NCBI RefSeq assembly: GCF_018256155.1
Contig: NZ_JAERLY010000002.1
Coordinates: 248,001 to 312,000, forward strand
Length of the DNA stretch: 64,000 bases
From: Gluconobacter sp. Dm-62
Lineage (GTDB): Bacteria; Pseudomonadota; Alphaproteobacteria; Acetobacterales; Acetobacteraceae
Reading direction: 5' to 3'
Shown here: positions 17,608-27,108 of the stretch, one piece after another
Layout of the letters: every line of letters begins with the position of its first letter
Position numbering within the stretch: the stretch's first letter is position 1
The notes under the pieces: model-generated
Told to the model about the DNA's origin: nothing
Database searches by the model: none
The model's input: the letters and a program-made list of their open reading frames with translations, nothing else
Translations under genes and position numbers: made by a program

Positions 17608-19476
17608 TTACTGTGCTGACGCCGGTTCGCGGATTTCGCGCAGGACCGTCAGGACCGCAGTTCCGTAGCGGTCCAGTTTCGACGCGCCCACCCCTTTTAT
17701 GCCCCCCAGTTCGTTGTGGCTGGCGGGCTGTTCGCGGGCGATGTCCCGCAGGACTGAGTCGTGGAAAATGACGTAGGGCGGAATTTCCTGCTCCCGCGCT
17801 TCAGACAGACGCCATTGGCGCAGGGCGTCGAAATACGGCTTTTCATCCGGTGACAGGCGATCATTTTCCGTATTGCCATCCGAACCTGCACTGGCGGTCA
17901 GGGCAGCCTTGGCTTCCAGCCGGAGGGCCACGCGCTCTTCTCCCCGCAGGATGGGGCGTGCGATGTCGCTCTGAAGTGCGAGGCTTCCATACTCACCGTG
18001 CATCCGGATGGCGCCGCGCGCAATCAGCTGGCGAATGACCGCGCGCCACCACTGCTCACTGTGTTCTTTGCCGATTCCAAAGACTGAAAGATGCTGATAG
18101 GCATTGCGTTCGATGGTCTCGTTAAGCTTCCCGCGCAGGATATTGGAGAGCTGAACCGCTCCAAGACGTTGACCAGTGCGATAAATGGCCGAGAGGACCT
18201 TCTGGGCCGCCTGGGTGCCATCGAATGTTGAGACCGGGCTGATGCAGTTGTCGCAATGACCACAGGGCTGCGTAAGGTTTTCCCCGAAACATGCCAGCAA
18301 TGCCTGTGTCCGGCAGCCTGTAGTCTCCGTGAGCGCGATCATGCTTTCGAGCCGGGCCTGCATGACGCGCTTTTCGTTGTCGGGTGCGGTGGACTGTTCG
18401 AGCCAGTATCGTGCCCGAGCCATGTCCTCCCCACCATACAGCAGCAGAGTGTCGGACGGCTCGCCATCGCGTCCTGCCCGCCCGATCTGCTGGTAATACG
18501 CTTCCGGTGATGACGGCATGTCCAGATGAACAACGCAGCGCACATCCGGCCGGTCGATTCCCATGCCGAACGCAATCGTGGCGACGATCACCATTTCCTC
18601 GCCGGAGCGGAAGCGCATTAGCGTGGCGCGTTTCTCGACGGAAGAAAGACCCGCATGAAACGGCAGGGCGGTCAGGCCCTTGTCCCGCAGCATGGTGGCG
18701 ACGCGTTCCGTCTTGTTACGGCTGCCACAATAGACGATGGACGCGCCTTCGCGGTGGCTCTGAAGGGTCTCGAGAAGCTGCCGGCTTTCGCTGGCCTTGG
18801 CCCGGGCTTCCACAATCAGATTGGGACGATGGAAGCTCGCCATCAGGACCCGCGCATTGGGCATGCCGAGCGCGTTCAGGATGTCATCGCGTGTTCGGGG
18901 GTCAGCCGTGGCTGTCAGGGCAATGCGTGGCACGCCAGGGAACATTTCAGGCAGGCTCGCCAGAGCCCGGTATTCGGGGCGGAATTCATGGCCCCAGGCT
19001 GAAATGCAGTGCGCTTCGTCAATCGCGATCAGCGAGATCTGGCGCTTTGACAGGAAATTTGCCGTCGCAGACTGAAGCAGGCGCTCCGGGGAGATATAGA
19101 GAATATCGATCCGGCCATTGCGCAGATCGCTCTGAAGTTCGTCCCGTTCATCCGGTTCAAGTCCGGAATGCAGGGCTGCCGCGCGGACGCCGAGCTGCCG
19201 CAGGCCCGCAACCTGATCGTCCATCAGGGCGATCAGGGGCGAGATAACCAGTCCCATACCCTCACGGCAGAGAGCGGGGACCTGATAACACAGGCTTTTA
19301 CCGCCACCGGTCGGCATGAGGACGAGGACGTCCTCACCCTGCATGACCGTCTCGACGGCATCCTGCTGGAGGCCGCGAAAGCCGGAAAATCCGAAGACTT
19401 CCGCCAGCACGCCTTCAGGTGTCAAAGGCTGCGTCGTTCCCGGAACGACGGGAGGGCTGTTCTGCGCCTGCGTCAT
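17608..19476 (-). CDS. recQ: ATP-dependent DNA helicase RecQ
   Basis: The 622-residue SF2 3'-5' helicase acts in recombination and fork repair. Domains in order are helicase core with Walker A (MPTGGGKSL, about 53-61) and the DEAH box in IDEAHCISAWGHEF, arginine-finger motif VI QQIGRAGRDG, the RecQ zinc-binding Cys set (CRTQALLACFG through CGHCDNC), winged helix, and a C-terminal HRDC domain ending GVGASKLDRYG. ATG 19476 is chosen by homology; the frame is open upstream to 19665 but would run over the neighbouring lipoprotein gene. It converges closely on the PCu(A)C-like gene, 4 bases apart. Confidence 0.96.
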   Translation of the reverse strand: MTQAQNSPPVVPGTTQPLTPEGVLAEVFGFSGFRGLQQDAVETVMQGEDVLVLMPTGGGKSLCYQVPALCREGMGLVISPLIALMDDQVAGLRQLGVRAAALHSGLEPDERDELQSDLRNGRIDILYISPERLLQSATANFLSKRQISLIAIDEAHCISAWGHEFRPEYRALASLPEMFPGVPRIALTATADPRTRDDILNALGMPNARVLMASFHRPNLIVEARAKASESRQLLETLQSHREGASIVYCGSRNKTERVATMLRDKGLTALPFHAGLSSVEKRATLMRFRSGEEMVIVATIAFGMGIDRPDVRCVVHLDMPSSPEAYYQQIGRAGRDGEPSDTLLLYGGEDMARARYWLEQSTAPDNEKRVMQARLESMIALTETTGCRTQALLACFGENLTQPCGHCDNCISPVSTFDGTQAAQKVLSAIYRTGQRLGAVQLSNILRGKLNETIERNAYQHLSVFGIGKEHSEQWWRAVIRQLIARGAIRMHGEYGSLALQSDIARPILRGEERVALRLEAKAALTASAGSDGNTENDRLSPDEKPYFDALRQWRLSEAREQEIPPYVIFHDSVLRDIAREQPASHNELGGIKGVGASKLDRYGTAVLTVLREIREPASAQ

Positions 19477-19489
19477 CCCGGGCGCCGGA

Positions 19490-19897
19490 TCAGAGACCCG
19501 GAACGATGGTGATGGAGACGCGACGCAGGGCGACGTGGGAGTCTTCAAGCTGGCTCGGCGTGTAGGGCGCCATTTCAACGCGCGCACCATTGAGCCCGTC
19601 ATTGCTGAGCTGTGTGGCGACAGCCTGCGCGCGGCTTGTAGCCAATTCCTTGAGAACTGCGGCATCGCCGTTCACACCAGCAGAGCCGGAAACGCGGACG
19701 ACAGTAGCGTGTTCTGCACGGGCAGCCGTGGCAGCCTTGGTCACGACAGCCTCAGCAACGGGGCTGAGTGTGACGGATTCACGGTCGAAGAAAACGACGT
19801 AGCTGTCACGCGACGGCTGCTCGGCGCAGCCTGCCAGCGCAGCTGACAGAACGAAAACCGGGGCCGCAATGCGGACGAAGGAGAGGAAACGTGCCAT
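19490..19897 (-). CDS. Small OmpA-like lipoprotein
   Basis: The 135-residue product has a signal peptide ending in the lipobox LAGC (Cys about residue 23), then a compact region with the pattern of an OmpA C-terminal domain: YVVFFDRESVTLSPVA at the start, VRVSGSAG and SRAQAVATQL later. The peptidoglycan-binding motif is degenerate, so binding is not assured. It sits just upstream of recQ in the same direction with 13 bases between. I take it as an outer-membrane or periplasmic lipoprotein of unknown role. Confidence 0.72.
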   Translation of the reverse strand: MARFLSFVRIAAPVFVLSAALAGCAEQPSRDSYVVFFDRESVTLSPVAEAVVTKAATAARAEHATVVRVSGSAGVNGDAAVLKELATSRAQAVATQLSNDGLNGARVEMAPYTPSQLEDSHVALRRVSITIVPGL

Positions 19898-19951
19898 GGC
19901 GTAGCGTCCTGTCAGGATGAAAAGGCGTGAAGCTGGATCGGCGCGGGCCGG

Positions 19952-21634
19952 TCAGCACGCACTGGAAATAACCTGTCCGTCCTCAAGGCGCCAGATGCGG
20001 TCAAGTTTTTCCACCCCGGTCAGGCGATGGGCGATCAGCAGGACGCTCCGTCCTTCTGTCGCGTTATTGAGCGTTTCAAGGAAAGCGCGCTCGGTATCTG
20101 CGTCCAGCCCGGTTGCAGGCTCATCCAGAACAAGGATCGGCGCATTGGAGAGCAGGACGCGTGCCAGAGCGATACGCCGTCCCTGCCCGCCTGAAAGTTT
20201 TGAGCCGCCCTCACCGATCCAGGTGTCCAGTTCGTCAGGCAGGTCGCGGACAACATCCGCGATCCTCGCCTGCTCGAGTGCGGCCCATAGTGCTGCGTCT
20301 GAAACATCTGTCCGGCCCAGAAGCAGGTTTCCACGTACCGTATCATCGAATAGGTGGCTGGCTTGCGACAGCCAGGCGATCTGCGAGCGCAGGTCGCTGT
20401 CACGCAGCATGGTGATGTCCGTATTCCCAAGCAGGATCCGGCCCTGTTCGGGAGACGCCGCCTTGAGAATCAGGGCGGCAAGGCTGGATTTTCCAGCACC
20501 GGACGGGCCGATCAGGGCCGCGCGCTCTCCCTGACGGAGTGTCAGGTTCAGGTTCTGGAAAACCGGTGCCCGATCAGGTGTCCAGCGGAACGTCACATTC
20601 TCAAGGCGCAGGTCACGTCCCACCGGAAGTGGGGCATTGCCTTCGGGGGCCGGAGGCGTGCGGTCAGCGATTTCGACAATCCGCTGGGCTGCGTGACTGA
20701 CCTGCCCACTCAGCAGACCCGCACGCGCCAGACCTGTCACGCCTTCAAGTGCGGTGATCGCGACGAAAAGCGCCGTAATGCCGGCAATGGCGGGAGCCTG
20801 CGGAAACAGGATACCCGCAGTCGCGCACAGGATGACGGCAATGCCACCCTTGGCGATCAGGCCCGCAAAGCCCTGCATGAGCGCCATGCGTGTCTGCTGG
20901 CGGCGCTGGGCTTGGAAAAGGGTTTCCTGACGTTCCGTGACAGCGGCGGCAAGAACGTCTTCAGCGCCGAACGCCCGTGCCTCGCGCAGACCGGATGTCA
21001 GATCGAGTGCCGCGATCCGCAGTTCCGATTCCGCACGCAGGATATCCGGCCCGAAACGGCGGGACAGCCGGGCGCCCATAAGAGGCAGAATGAATGCAAG
21101 GACGGCAAACAGCGCACCGGTCAGCAGGCCCGCTTCCGTTCCGGCCCGCATCCAGACGAAGGTTGCGACCGGGAGTGTCAGAAGGGCGGACACCAGCGGG
21201 ACAAGAGTCCGCAGATACAGATTGTCCAGCGTCTGAACGTCTGAAACCAGACGTGTCAGCAGGTCTCCCGAACGCTGGAATCCCAGACCCGCGGCAGCGC
21301 CACCGGCGAGTTTGCGATAGAACCAGACCCGCAGGTCCGCCAGTGCGCGGAACATGGCGTCATGCGTATAAAGACGCTCGAAATAGCGCAGAACGATCTG
21401 CGCCACGCCCGAGAGGCGCAGAAGAAGATAGGCGGCCCCTGTTCCAACGGCAGCGCCGGCAATGCGTCCACCGGCCTGCCCCATCAGGGCCAGTCCTGCG
21501 CAGACGGCCAGTTCGGCAATGACCATGCCGGTGATGAGGCGCGTATATTGCGGACGCCAGACCTGAAGGATACGGGACAGAGCCGTCTCGCTTCCTGTTT
21601 GTGCAACCGGATTTGTGGGCAGCGAGGCGCTCAT
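19952..21634 (-). CDS. cydC: Thiol reductant ABC exporter subunit CydC
   Basis: The 560-residue ABC half-transporter has six membrane helices (about 20-310) followed by a nucleotide-binding domain with Walker A IGPSGAGKSS (about 363-372), signature LSGGQGRRIALAR, Walker B ILVLDEP and switch His in LLIAHRL. With CydD it exports cysteine and glutathione to the periplasm, which is needed for assembly of cytochrome bd. It overlaps cydD by 4 bases, as expected for a heterodimer. Assignment to C rather than D rests on order (cydD first) and weak sequence cues. No cydAB lies in this window. Confidence 0.9.
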   Translation of the reverse strand: MSASLPTNPVAQTGSETALSRILQVWRPQYTRLITGMVIAELAVCAGLALMGQAGGRIAGAAVGTGAAYLLLRLSGVAQIVLRYFERLYTHDAMFRALADLRVWFYRKLAGGAAAGLGFQRSGDLLTRLVSDVQTLDNLYLRTLVPLVSALLTLPVATFVWMRAGTEAGLLTGALFAVLAFILPLMGARLSRRFGPDILRAESELRIAALDLTSGLREARAFGAEDVLAAAVTERQETLFQAQRRQQTRMALMQGFAGLIAKGGIAVILCATAGILFPQAPAIAGITALFVAITALEGVTGLARAGLLSGQVSHAAQRIVEIADRTPPAPEGNAPLPVGRDLRLENVTFRWTPDRAPVFQNLNLTLRQGERAALIGPSGAGKSSLAALILKAASPEQGRILLGNTDITMLRDSDLRSQIAWLSQASHLFDDTVRGNLLLGRTDVSDAALWAALEQARIADVVRDLPDELDTWIGEGGSKLSGGQGRRIALARVLLSNAPILVLDEPATGLDADTERAFLETLNNATEGRSVLLIAHRLTGVEKLDRIWRLEDGQVISSAC

Positions 21635-23316
21635 GCGGCTTCTCCCGTAAAGGCGATGGCACGACCGGCATCAAGCACGAGGTGCCGCCCCTGAAACTGG
21701 CGTGCCTGCGCGGAATGGCTGCACAGGATGACGGTTCGACCCGCGGCCAGCTCTTTCAGGCTGACAAGGATTTCCGCTTCGGTTTTTGGATCAAGATGGG
21801 ATGTCGGCTCGTCCAGCAGCAGAAGTGGCGCGTCTTTGAGGTAGGCGCGGGCAATGGTGATACGTTGTGCCTGACCGCCGGAAAGACCAAATCCGCCCTC
21901 ACCGATCCGCGTTTCCAGACCTTCCGGCAGTGACGACAGGTACTGATCGACTGCTGCTGCAGACACAGCGCGGTTCAGATCTTCGGCAGAGGCATCGGGG
22001 CGGGCGAAAAGGATGTTTTCACGGATGGTTCCGGCGAACAGGACAGGCTTCTGCCCGATCCAGCTGATCCGCGAGGAAATCTGGCGAGGCGAGAGGCTCT
22101 GCATGTCCTGCCCGTCAAACAGGATGTGCCCCTGTGAAGGGGCAACAAATCCGAGCAACAGTTCCAGGAGCGTAGATTTTCCTGCTCCTGATGCGCCTTC
22201 GAGAATCAGTGTTGCGCCTGCGGGAAGCGTGAAGCTGACATCATGAATGACGGTCCCGCGCTGCTCATCCCAGGCGAACGAGACGTTTTCTGCCGTCACC
22301 GAAATGCCACCCTTGGCCTGCAGAATGTCGGGGCCTGCAGCAGCCCGGTCACTCAGTGGCGCCAGTTCGTGCATGGCCTCCGCGGCAGCAGTTGCATGGG
22401 CACGGTCCTGATAGGCCGCCGAGAGAGCACGGAAAGACGCGAAAGCCTCGGGCACCAGCAGGACGGCGTATAGTGCACGTGTCAGGACGGCATCAGAAGG
22501 ATGTCCCATCAGATTGTGCGCCTGTGTCACGACGATCAGCACAAGGGCCACGACCATGGCGACATCCGTGGTCGCAGAGGCCAGAAAGGCGATTCGCAGG
22601 ACTTTCATGGTCCGCTGGCGCAGGTCATCGGCGCTTTTTGCCAGAGCCTGCGTCTCGCGGTCCGTCCCACCCGAAAGGACAATAGTCGCAATGCCTCGCA
22701 CCCGGTCCAGAAAACGCGTCTGAAGGCGGTTCATGGCCAGGAACTGCTTGCGGGACGCGACGGCTGTGGCAATGCCGAAGACGGCCTGAAAAATCGGAAG
22801 CATGGCGCAGCAGGCTGCAAGGATCAGACCGGCCTGATGGTTTTCCACATACAGCGCGATCACGACCAGCCACTGGGACACAAGCCAGAGTGATGCTGCG
22901 GGCAGCCAGCGTGCAAAGTAGCCGTCCAGCGCTTCGATACGGTCAACCAGTGTGGCGGCTATGGCGGCGCTATGATGGCGGCGCAGAAGAGCCGGCCCCT
23001 CCCCGATGATCCGGTCCAGCACCTCGCGGCGCAGGCGGCGTCGGGCGTGAATTCCAGCCGAGGCAGCGGTCATGTCCTGCACGGTGGAGAGGATCACCCG
23101 GAGGACACAGGCCAGAAGAAAGACGCCAATGGCTGGTCCGGTGCTGTCTGTGTCACGGGTCAGGACGGATGCAAGCGTTCGGGCCAGCGCCCAGGCCTGC
23201 AGGAGTCCCAGCAGGGTCGAGAGCAACCCTAAAACTACTACGACAGAGGTTCGGGAGCGGCTTGCGCGTCCCTGTGCCTTTACCCACGCTTTTGCGATTG
23301 TCTTGTCGGCCTTCAT
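21631..23316 (-). CDS. cydD: Thiol reductant ABC exporter subunit CydD
   Basis: The 561-residue ABC exporter half has a transmembrane domain in the first 310 residues and an NBD with Walker A EGASGAGKSTL, signature LSGGQAQRI, Walker B LLLLDEPTSHLD and an H-loop in CSHSAQ. I start at ATG 23316, with AGGGG close upstream; the open frame extends 11 codons further to 23349. It pairs with CydC downstream (4-base overlap) to move cysteine/glutathione across the inner membrane. Several cytochrome bd-type oxidases of acetic acid bacteria need this exporter, but that link is from family knowledge. Confidence 0.9.
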   Translation of the reverse strand: MKADKTIAKAWVKAQGRASRSRTSVVVVLGLLSTLLGLLQAWALARTLASVLTRDTDSTGPAIGVFLLACVLRVILSTVQDMTAASAGIHARRRLRREVLDRIIGEGPALLRRHHSAAIAATLVDRIEALDGYFARWLPAASLWLVSQWLVVIALYVENHQAGLILAACCAMLPIFQAVFGIATAVASRKQFLAMNRLQTRFLDRVRGIATIVLSGGTDRETQALAKSADDLRQRTMKVLRIAFLASATTDVAMVVALVLIVVTQAHNLMGHPSDAVLTRALYAVLLVPEAFASFRALSAAYQDRAHATAAAEAMHELAPLSDRAAAGPDILQAKGGISVTAENVSFAWDEQRGTVIHDVSFTLPAGATLILEGASGAGKSTLLELLLGFVAPSQGHILFDGQDMQSLSPRQISSRISWIGQKPVLFAGTIRENILFARPDASAEDLNRAVSAAAVDQYLSSLPEGLETRIGEGGFGLSGGQAQRITIARAYLKDAPLLLLDEPTSHLDPKTEAEILVSLKELAAGRTVILCSHSAQARQFQGRHLVLDAGRAIAFTGEAA

Positions 23317-23428
23317 GACCCCTGCATATAGGTCGCAAAAGCTCTGCAAGACAGTGCTTCCGGCAATTCTTGCCGCTTATTTAGGTTTTTTCATGGATTT
23401 GTGGGCAGAACCTGATGCTGCTTTGCGG

Positions 23429-25303
23429 TTACAGACCCGAGTCTTTGCCGTGACTGATGGCCTTGCGCGCCATGGCCAGCGCCGTCAGTGACGGCTGCTC
23501 GGGAATGAAACGCAGGGTGTACCAGGTTCCGTTTTCGTTGCTGACAGTCATCTCTGCGTTGATTTGCCGGGCAAATCCTCGGATGAGCTGCATTCCGATT
23601 CCTTCCCTGCGTGTCCGGGACTCGCTGGCCTGACCAGCATCGATACCGATTCCGTCATCCCCGAGCTTTAATTCCACTAGGCCCTCTTTTTCTGGATCGG
23701 GAGGCCTGACCTTGTGCAGAGCGATGACGATATGCCCTGCCCTGTTTTCAGGAAATGCATATCGCAGGGCGTTGCTGAGGACTTCGGTTACGATCAGGGC
23801 AATCGGGACAGCCTGATCGGGCGAAATCAGGACATGCTCGATATCGAGCCTCAGGCGGATCCGGGTCTGCGCGTTCATGCTGTTTGCAGACAGCAGGATG
23901 CTGCACAGCTCCTCCAGAAAACTCTGGACGTCGAGTGCTGAGAGGCCGCTTTCGGAATAGAGATAACGATGCAGGGTGGCGAGTGCTCGCACCCGGTCCC
24001 GTACGAGACGGAACTCTTCACGCGCCTCATGGGAGCGGATGCGGCTTGCCTGCAAATTCAGTAGCGAGGCCACAACCTGCAGGTTGTTCTTAACGCGATG
24101 ATGGATTTCGCGGATTAACATGTCCTGATTGCGGGCCGACTGTTCCAGGTCCTGTTCATGCTGACTGAGCCGACGTGTCGCGCGTAGGAAGGCTTTTTCC
24201 AGGTGACGGATTTCAAGCGGGATTGAATGGCTGGTTCTTGGCGCAAACGGCGCGCCCCGTCTCCAATCCGCCACAGCAAGCGCAAGCTTCTCAAGAGGAT
24301 CGACCAGAAACAGTCGTGCCCCTAGTGCAACAGCCATCAGTTCAAGGACCAGAAGCCCAACAATCAGGCTGACACGGATTAGGAATATGTTGAGAGCATG
24401 GCTTTCTTCAGCAGTCCGTTCGGTCGCGACAATCAAACTGACTGAGCCATAGGCGTTCTGAAAGGCGTAGGTAATACCCTGGCTTGTAAAAACGTCATGC
24501 AAGCTAAGAGATGCGATGTCCCGCTTCAGGCGCCCAAGTGCTCTGGAAGGCAAATTCGCAATCACCGGCTGATCGGGAAAAAGGGAATAAAGGGAACCGT
24601 CCCGCATCGCCAGGAAATGTCGTGAGTCGTTTTCCGTGCCCAAGAGAAGTCGACTGTCACCTTTAGGAAGGTGGCTTCGCTGCCAACCCAGGGTCCGAAC
24701 GGCAATAATATAGCCAGAGACTGAATTGTTACTCAGAATCGGAACGACAAATTTCAGAAGAGGACCGCGATCCCCCTTAAGAACATCAACGCCCACAACA
24801 GGAAGTTTTGCAGAATTGGACATCATCGAAGGTGCCGCAAGTTCTGGAGAGCGGCAGATCGCTGCGTCCTGTGTCGATGCCGGCGGCAGGACAACCGAAG
24901 GTCTTCCTGCAACGTCCGTCAGCATCAGCAGGCAATAATGATGCTGTGAAATGGTCTGGACGAGTGCAAATTCCCGCAGCGCATTTCCCGAGGAAATATC
25001 ACCGTCAGCGAGCATATCCAGCAGGGTGTGAGTCTGATCGAGATCTGTTGTAATTTCTGATATTGCTAGCTGCGTATCACGCTCGGTGCGCATTGCACCG
25101 TTACCGACATTCTGCTGATAGCTGTGCCAGGCCAGAAGAGACGCAATGATGGCAAGAGGAAGCGTCGTTGCAACAATCAGCGCCATCACTCGTGCGCCGA
25201 CAGTATCAAGCATCCGGATGTTGCGAAGGGCCTCGCGCCTATATAACAGGCGACGCCAACGCCGCGGATTCAGGTCTGGCGAACCAGACCGGGTAACAGT
25301 CAC
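23429..25303 (-). CDS. HisKA_2 sensor histidine kinase of the general stress response (PhyK-like)
   Basis: The 624-residue membrane kinase has TM1 about 39-59, a periplasmic sensor region about 60-304, TM2 about 305-332 and a HAMP-like stretch. A HisKA_2 dimerisation domain follows with the phospho-acceptor in REIHHRVKNNLQ (His about 401-402), then a HATPase_c domain (ALIVTEVLSNALRYAF, GDDGIGI, EGIGMQLI). The H-box type, lying next to nepR, ecfG and phyR, marks it as the probable PhyR kinase/phosphatase. The start is GTG 25303, whose bases overlap the nepR stop (GTGA), so the two are translationally coupled. The stimulus is unknown. Confidence 0.88.
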   Translation of the reverse strand: MTVTRSGSPDLNPRRWRRLLYRREALRNIRMLDTVGARVMALIVATTLPLAIIASLLAWHSYQQNVGNGAMRTERDTQLAISEITTDLDQTHTLLDMLADGDISSGNALREFALVQTISQHHYCLLMLTDVAGRPSVVLPPASTQDAAICRSPELAAPSMMSNSAKLPVVGVDVLKGDRGPLLKFVVPILSNNSVSGYIIAVRTLGWQRSHLPKGDSRLLLGTENDSRHFLAMRDGSLYSLFPDQPVIANLPSRALGRLKRDIASLSLHDVFTSQGITYAFQNAYGSVSLIVATERTAEESHALNIFLIRVSLIVGLLVLELMAVALGARLFLVDPLEKLALAVADWRRGAPFAPRTSHSIPLEIRHLEKAFLRATRRLSQHEQDLEQSARNQDMLIREIHHRVKNNLQVVASLLNLQASRIRSHEAREEFRLVRDRVRALATLHRYLYSESGLSALDVQSFLEELCSILLSANSMNAQTRIRLRLDIEHVLISPDQAVPIALIVTEVLSNALRYAFPENRAGHIVIALHKVRPPDPEKEGLVELKLGDDGIGIDAGQASESRTRREGIGMQLIRGFARQINAEMTVSNENGTWYTLRFIPEQPSLTALAMARKAISHGKDSGL

Positions 25304-25473
25304 TTGTTTCGGTCTTCCTCGATCAGGCGGAGAAGCTCGTCGGGTATCGGCTCATTGGCAACGTCATCAAAAAGCTGATGCAGGCCCCTGCTCAGCCAGA
25401 TGCCGAAAGGCGAGTCCTGTTCTTCCCCCGTAGTATCTCTTGCTGAGGACTTTCGCTTGTCTCCTGCGGTCAT
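25300..25473 (-). CDS. nepR: Anti-sigma factor NepR
   Basis: A 57-residue protein. The core LHQLFDDVANEPIPDELLRL (residues 31-50) is the hallmark of NepR, with its two helices that clamp EcfG in unstressed cells. PhyR, once phosphorylated, binds NepR through its sigma-like domain and frees EcfG. The N-terminal 20 residues are charged and likely disordered. It starts at ATG 25473 and overlaps the downstream kinase by 4 bases. Its position inside the phyR-ecfG locus fits the family rule. Confidence 0.93.
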   Translation of the reverse strand: MTAGDKRKSSARDTTGEEQDSPFGIWLSRGLHQLFDDVANEPIPDELLRLIEEDRNK

Positions 25474-25674
25474 TGGCTGGTCCTGAACCTTCCTGTGACG
25501 TCAGAAGATGCAAATTCCTGCACCTCTGATACTAACTATAACGTGAACTCCAGGTTTCTTCTGAGAAGCCTCTACGGGAGGAGCCACCATCCAGTCTTAC
25601 GAAAACAGCGCGTTTTCTGCAATCGCTTCTGATCCGCAATGGATGTCATATTTTATCCATTGCGTGAGTTGCAT

Positions 25675-26250
25675 TCAGGAAAGCATGAGATCGTCAGAGG
25701 GTTGGCCGGCACGACGACGCGCATCCATAGCGTCGCGAAGGGCCTTGACCTTGATGCGCAACTTGTCATTGGCTGGCAGATCACCGCTCATCCAGGCTTC
25801 CAGCTGACGGCGTGCGCGGAAGACGCGGCTCTTGGCTGTTCCAACAGCGCAATCGGTCGCTTCAGCCAGCGCCTCATAGCTCATGCCCTGGATTACGACC
25901 ATGATGAGGGCTTCGCGCTGATCCGCGGGAAGACGAGACAGCGCCATCGACAGGTCCTTCAGGGCAAGGCTGTCTTCATGGGTTGCCGGGCTGGCAAAGG
26001 ACGATGCGGGCACATCATCAATGTCGGTCGTCTCACGACGCTTGCGAAGATCGGAGATGAAACGGTTGCGCAGAATACGATGCATCCAGGCTGAGAAATT
26101 TGTGCCGGGAATAAAGCTGTTCTGGGCAGCCAGAGCGTTGCACACGGCGTCCTGTACAAGGTCTTCGGCAGCAGCGCGGTTGCGGGTCAGTGAGAGAGCC
26201 TGAACACGCAGCTTCGGAAGAATGGCAATGACCTGATCGTGGAACGTCAT
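25675..26250 (-). CDS. ecfG: EcfG-type ECF sigma factor (copy 1)
   Basis: The 191-residue product has sigma region 2 (ALSLTRNRAAAEDLVQDAV, about 18-36, and FSAWMHRILRNRFISDLRKR). Region 4 contains LPADQREALIMVVIQGMSYEALA and the recognition helix AVGTAKSRVFRARRQL. This is the layout of EcfG (ECF15) general stress sigma factors; the long C-terminal tail (about 155-191) after region 4 is also typical. Target promoters in this group read GGAAC-N16/17-GTT. It lies 200 bases upstream of nepR in the same direction and follows a second ECF gene. Of the two copies, this is closer to canonical EcfG. Confidence 0.88.
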   Translation of the reverse strand: MTFHDQVIAILPKLRVQALSLTRNRAAAEDLVQDAVCNALAAQNSFIPGTNFSAWMHRILRNRFISDLRKRRETTDIDDVPASSFASPATHEDSLALKDLSMALSRLPADQREALIMVVIQGMSYEALAEATDCAVGTAKSRVFRARRQLEAWMSGDLPANDKLRIKVKALRDAMDARRRAGQPSDDLMLS

Positions 26251-26379
26251 GGAACTGACTCCTGATTTCGCTCTGTTTTCATCTGATCAATGAACGGCCT
26301 GACGATTTTGTTGCATCGGACTGCAAAAAAAATCCGAAAAAGAAATCAGGACGCTAAAACCCTAGGAAAACTGCCAGAA

Positions 26380-26970
26380 TCAGGTGATGTTTTTTTCGGG
26401 ATTTGTCTCCGAAGCATCAGCATTTTCTGCTGCCAGCTCTGCGAGCTGGGCTCTGGCCCGGGAAACACGGGCTCTCATTGTGCCAGCTGGAACATCACAG
26501 ACGCGGGCTGCGTCTTCGTAGGAAAGTTCCTGAGCGCCCACGAGAATGAGCGCCTCTCTTAACAGGTCCGGTAGTTTCCATAGCAGTTCGCCCAGATCCT
26601 GTACCGCATCGCGGGCGTTCTGACGTGACGGCGTTGCCGTGGAAGGCTGCATGTCGAGTTCAATATCGAGCATGATTTCCTGCTCGCGGCTCCGGCGGCG
26701 TGTCTGCTCGTAGAAGGCGTTTCTCTGGATTGTGAACAGCCAGGCTTTCAGGACTGTTCCCTGCTGGAATTGCTCCTGCGAGGCGAGCGCCCGGACAATC
26801 GTGTCCTGCACCAGATCATCCGCTGCGGCAGTATCCCGAGTCAGGAAACGCGCAAAACCTCGCAGATCCGGAAGAGTCTGGAGCAGGCCGCGGTGAAAGC
26901 TGCCTTTTTGGGAGGATGGGCCTGATTGCTGACCTACGGGCGCTGGTGTGCTCAGAAGAAGATCCTTCAT
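26380..26970 (-). CDS. EcfG-like ECF sigma factor (copy 2)
   Basis: The 196-residue product has a 30-residue Ser/Pro-rich N-terminal extension, then region 2 (RGFARFLTRDTAAADDLVQ, and LKAWLFTIQRNAFYEQ) and region 4 (LPDLLREALILVGAQELSYEDAA, recognition helix PAGTMRARVSRARAQL). It is clearly related to copy 1 but more divergent in region 4 and has a different tail. It may be a paralogue partitioning the stress regulon or one that escapes NepR. It diverges from phyR across 138 bases that hold a candidate EcfG-type promoter on its side. Confidence 0.85.
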   Translation of the reverse strand: MKDLLLSTPAPVGQQSGPSSQKGSFHRGLLQTLPDLRGFARFLTRDTAAADDLVQDTIVRALASQEQFQQGTVLKAWLFTIQRNAFYEQTRRRSREQEIMLDIELDMQPSTATPSRQNARDAVQDLGELLWKLPDLLREALILVGAQELSYEDAARVCDVPAGTMRARVSRARAQLAELAAENADASETNPEKNIT

Positions 26971-27039
26971 GCGACATTGCAGACGACCGGGGCGGCCACA
27001 AAGACTATACGGAGATTGGGCATCGTGTCATGACTATTC

Positions 27040-27063
27040 AACCTTCATAACGAGATGCGTTCC
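27040..27063 (-). promoter_or_regulatory. Candidate EcfG-type promoter upstream of the second sigma factor
   Basis: On the minus strand GGAAC (27063-27059) is followed after 16 bases by GTT (27042-27040), about 70 bases before the copy 2 start. The spacer is at the short edge of the published consensus, so this is tentative. If real, the sigma gene would be autoregulated by the stress response. Confidence 0.35.
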
Positions 27064-27108
27064 GTCCGGGATGCGTTGGCAGATATCTTTTCAGGAGGCC
27101 ATGGACTC

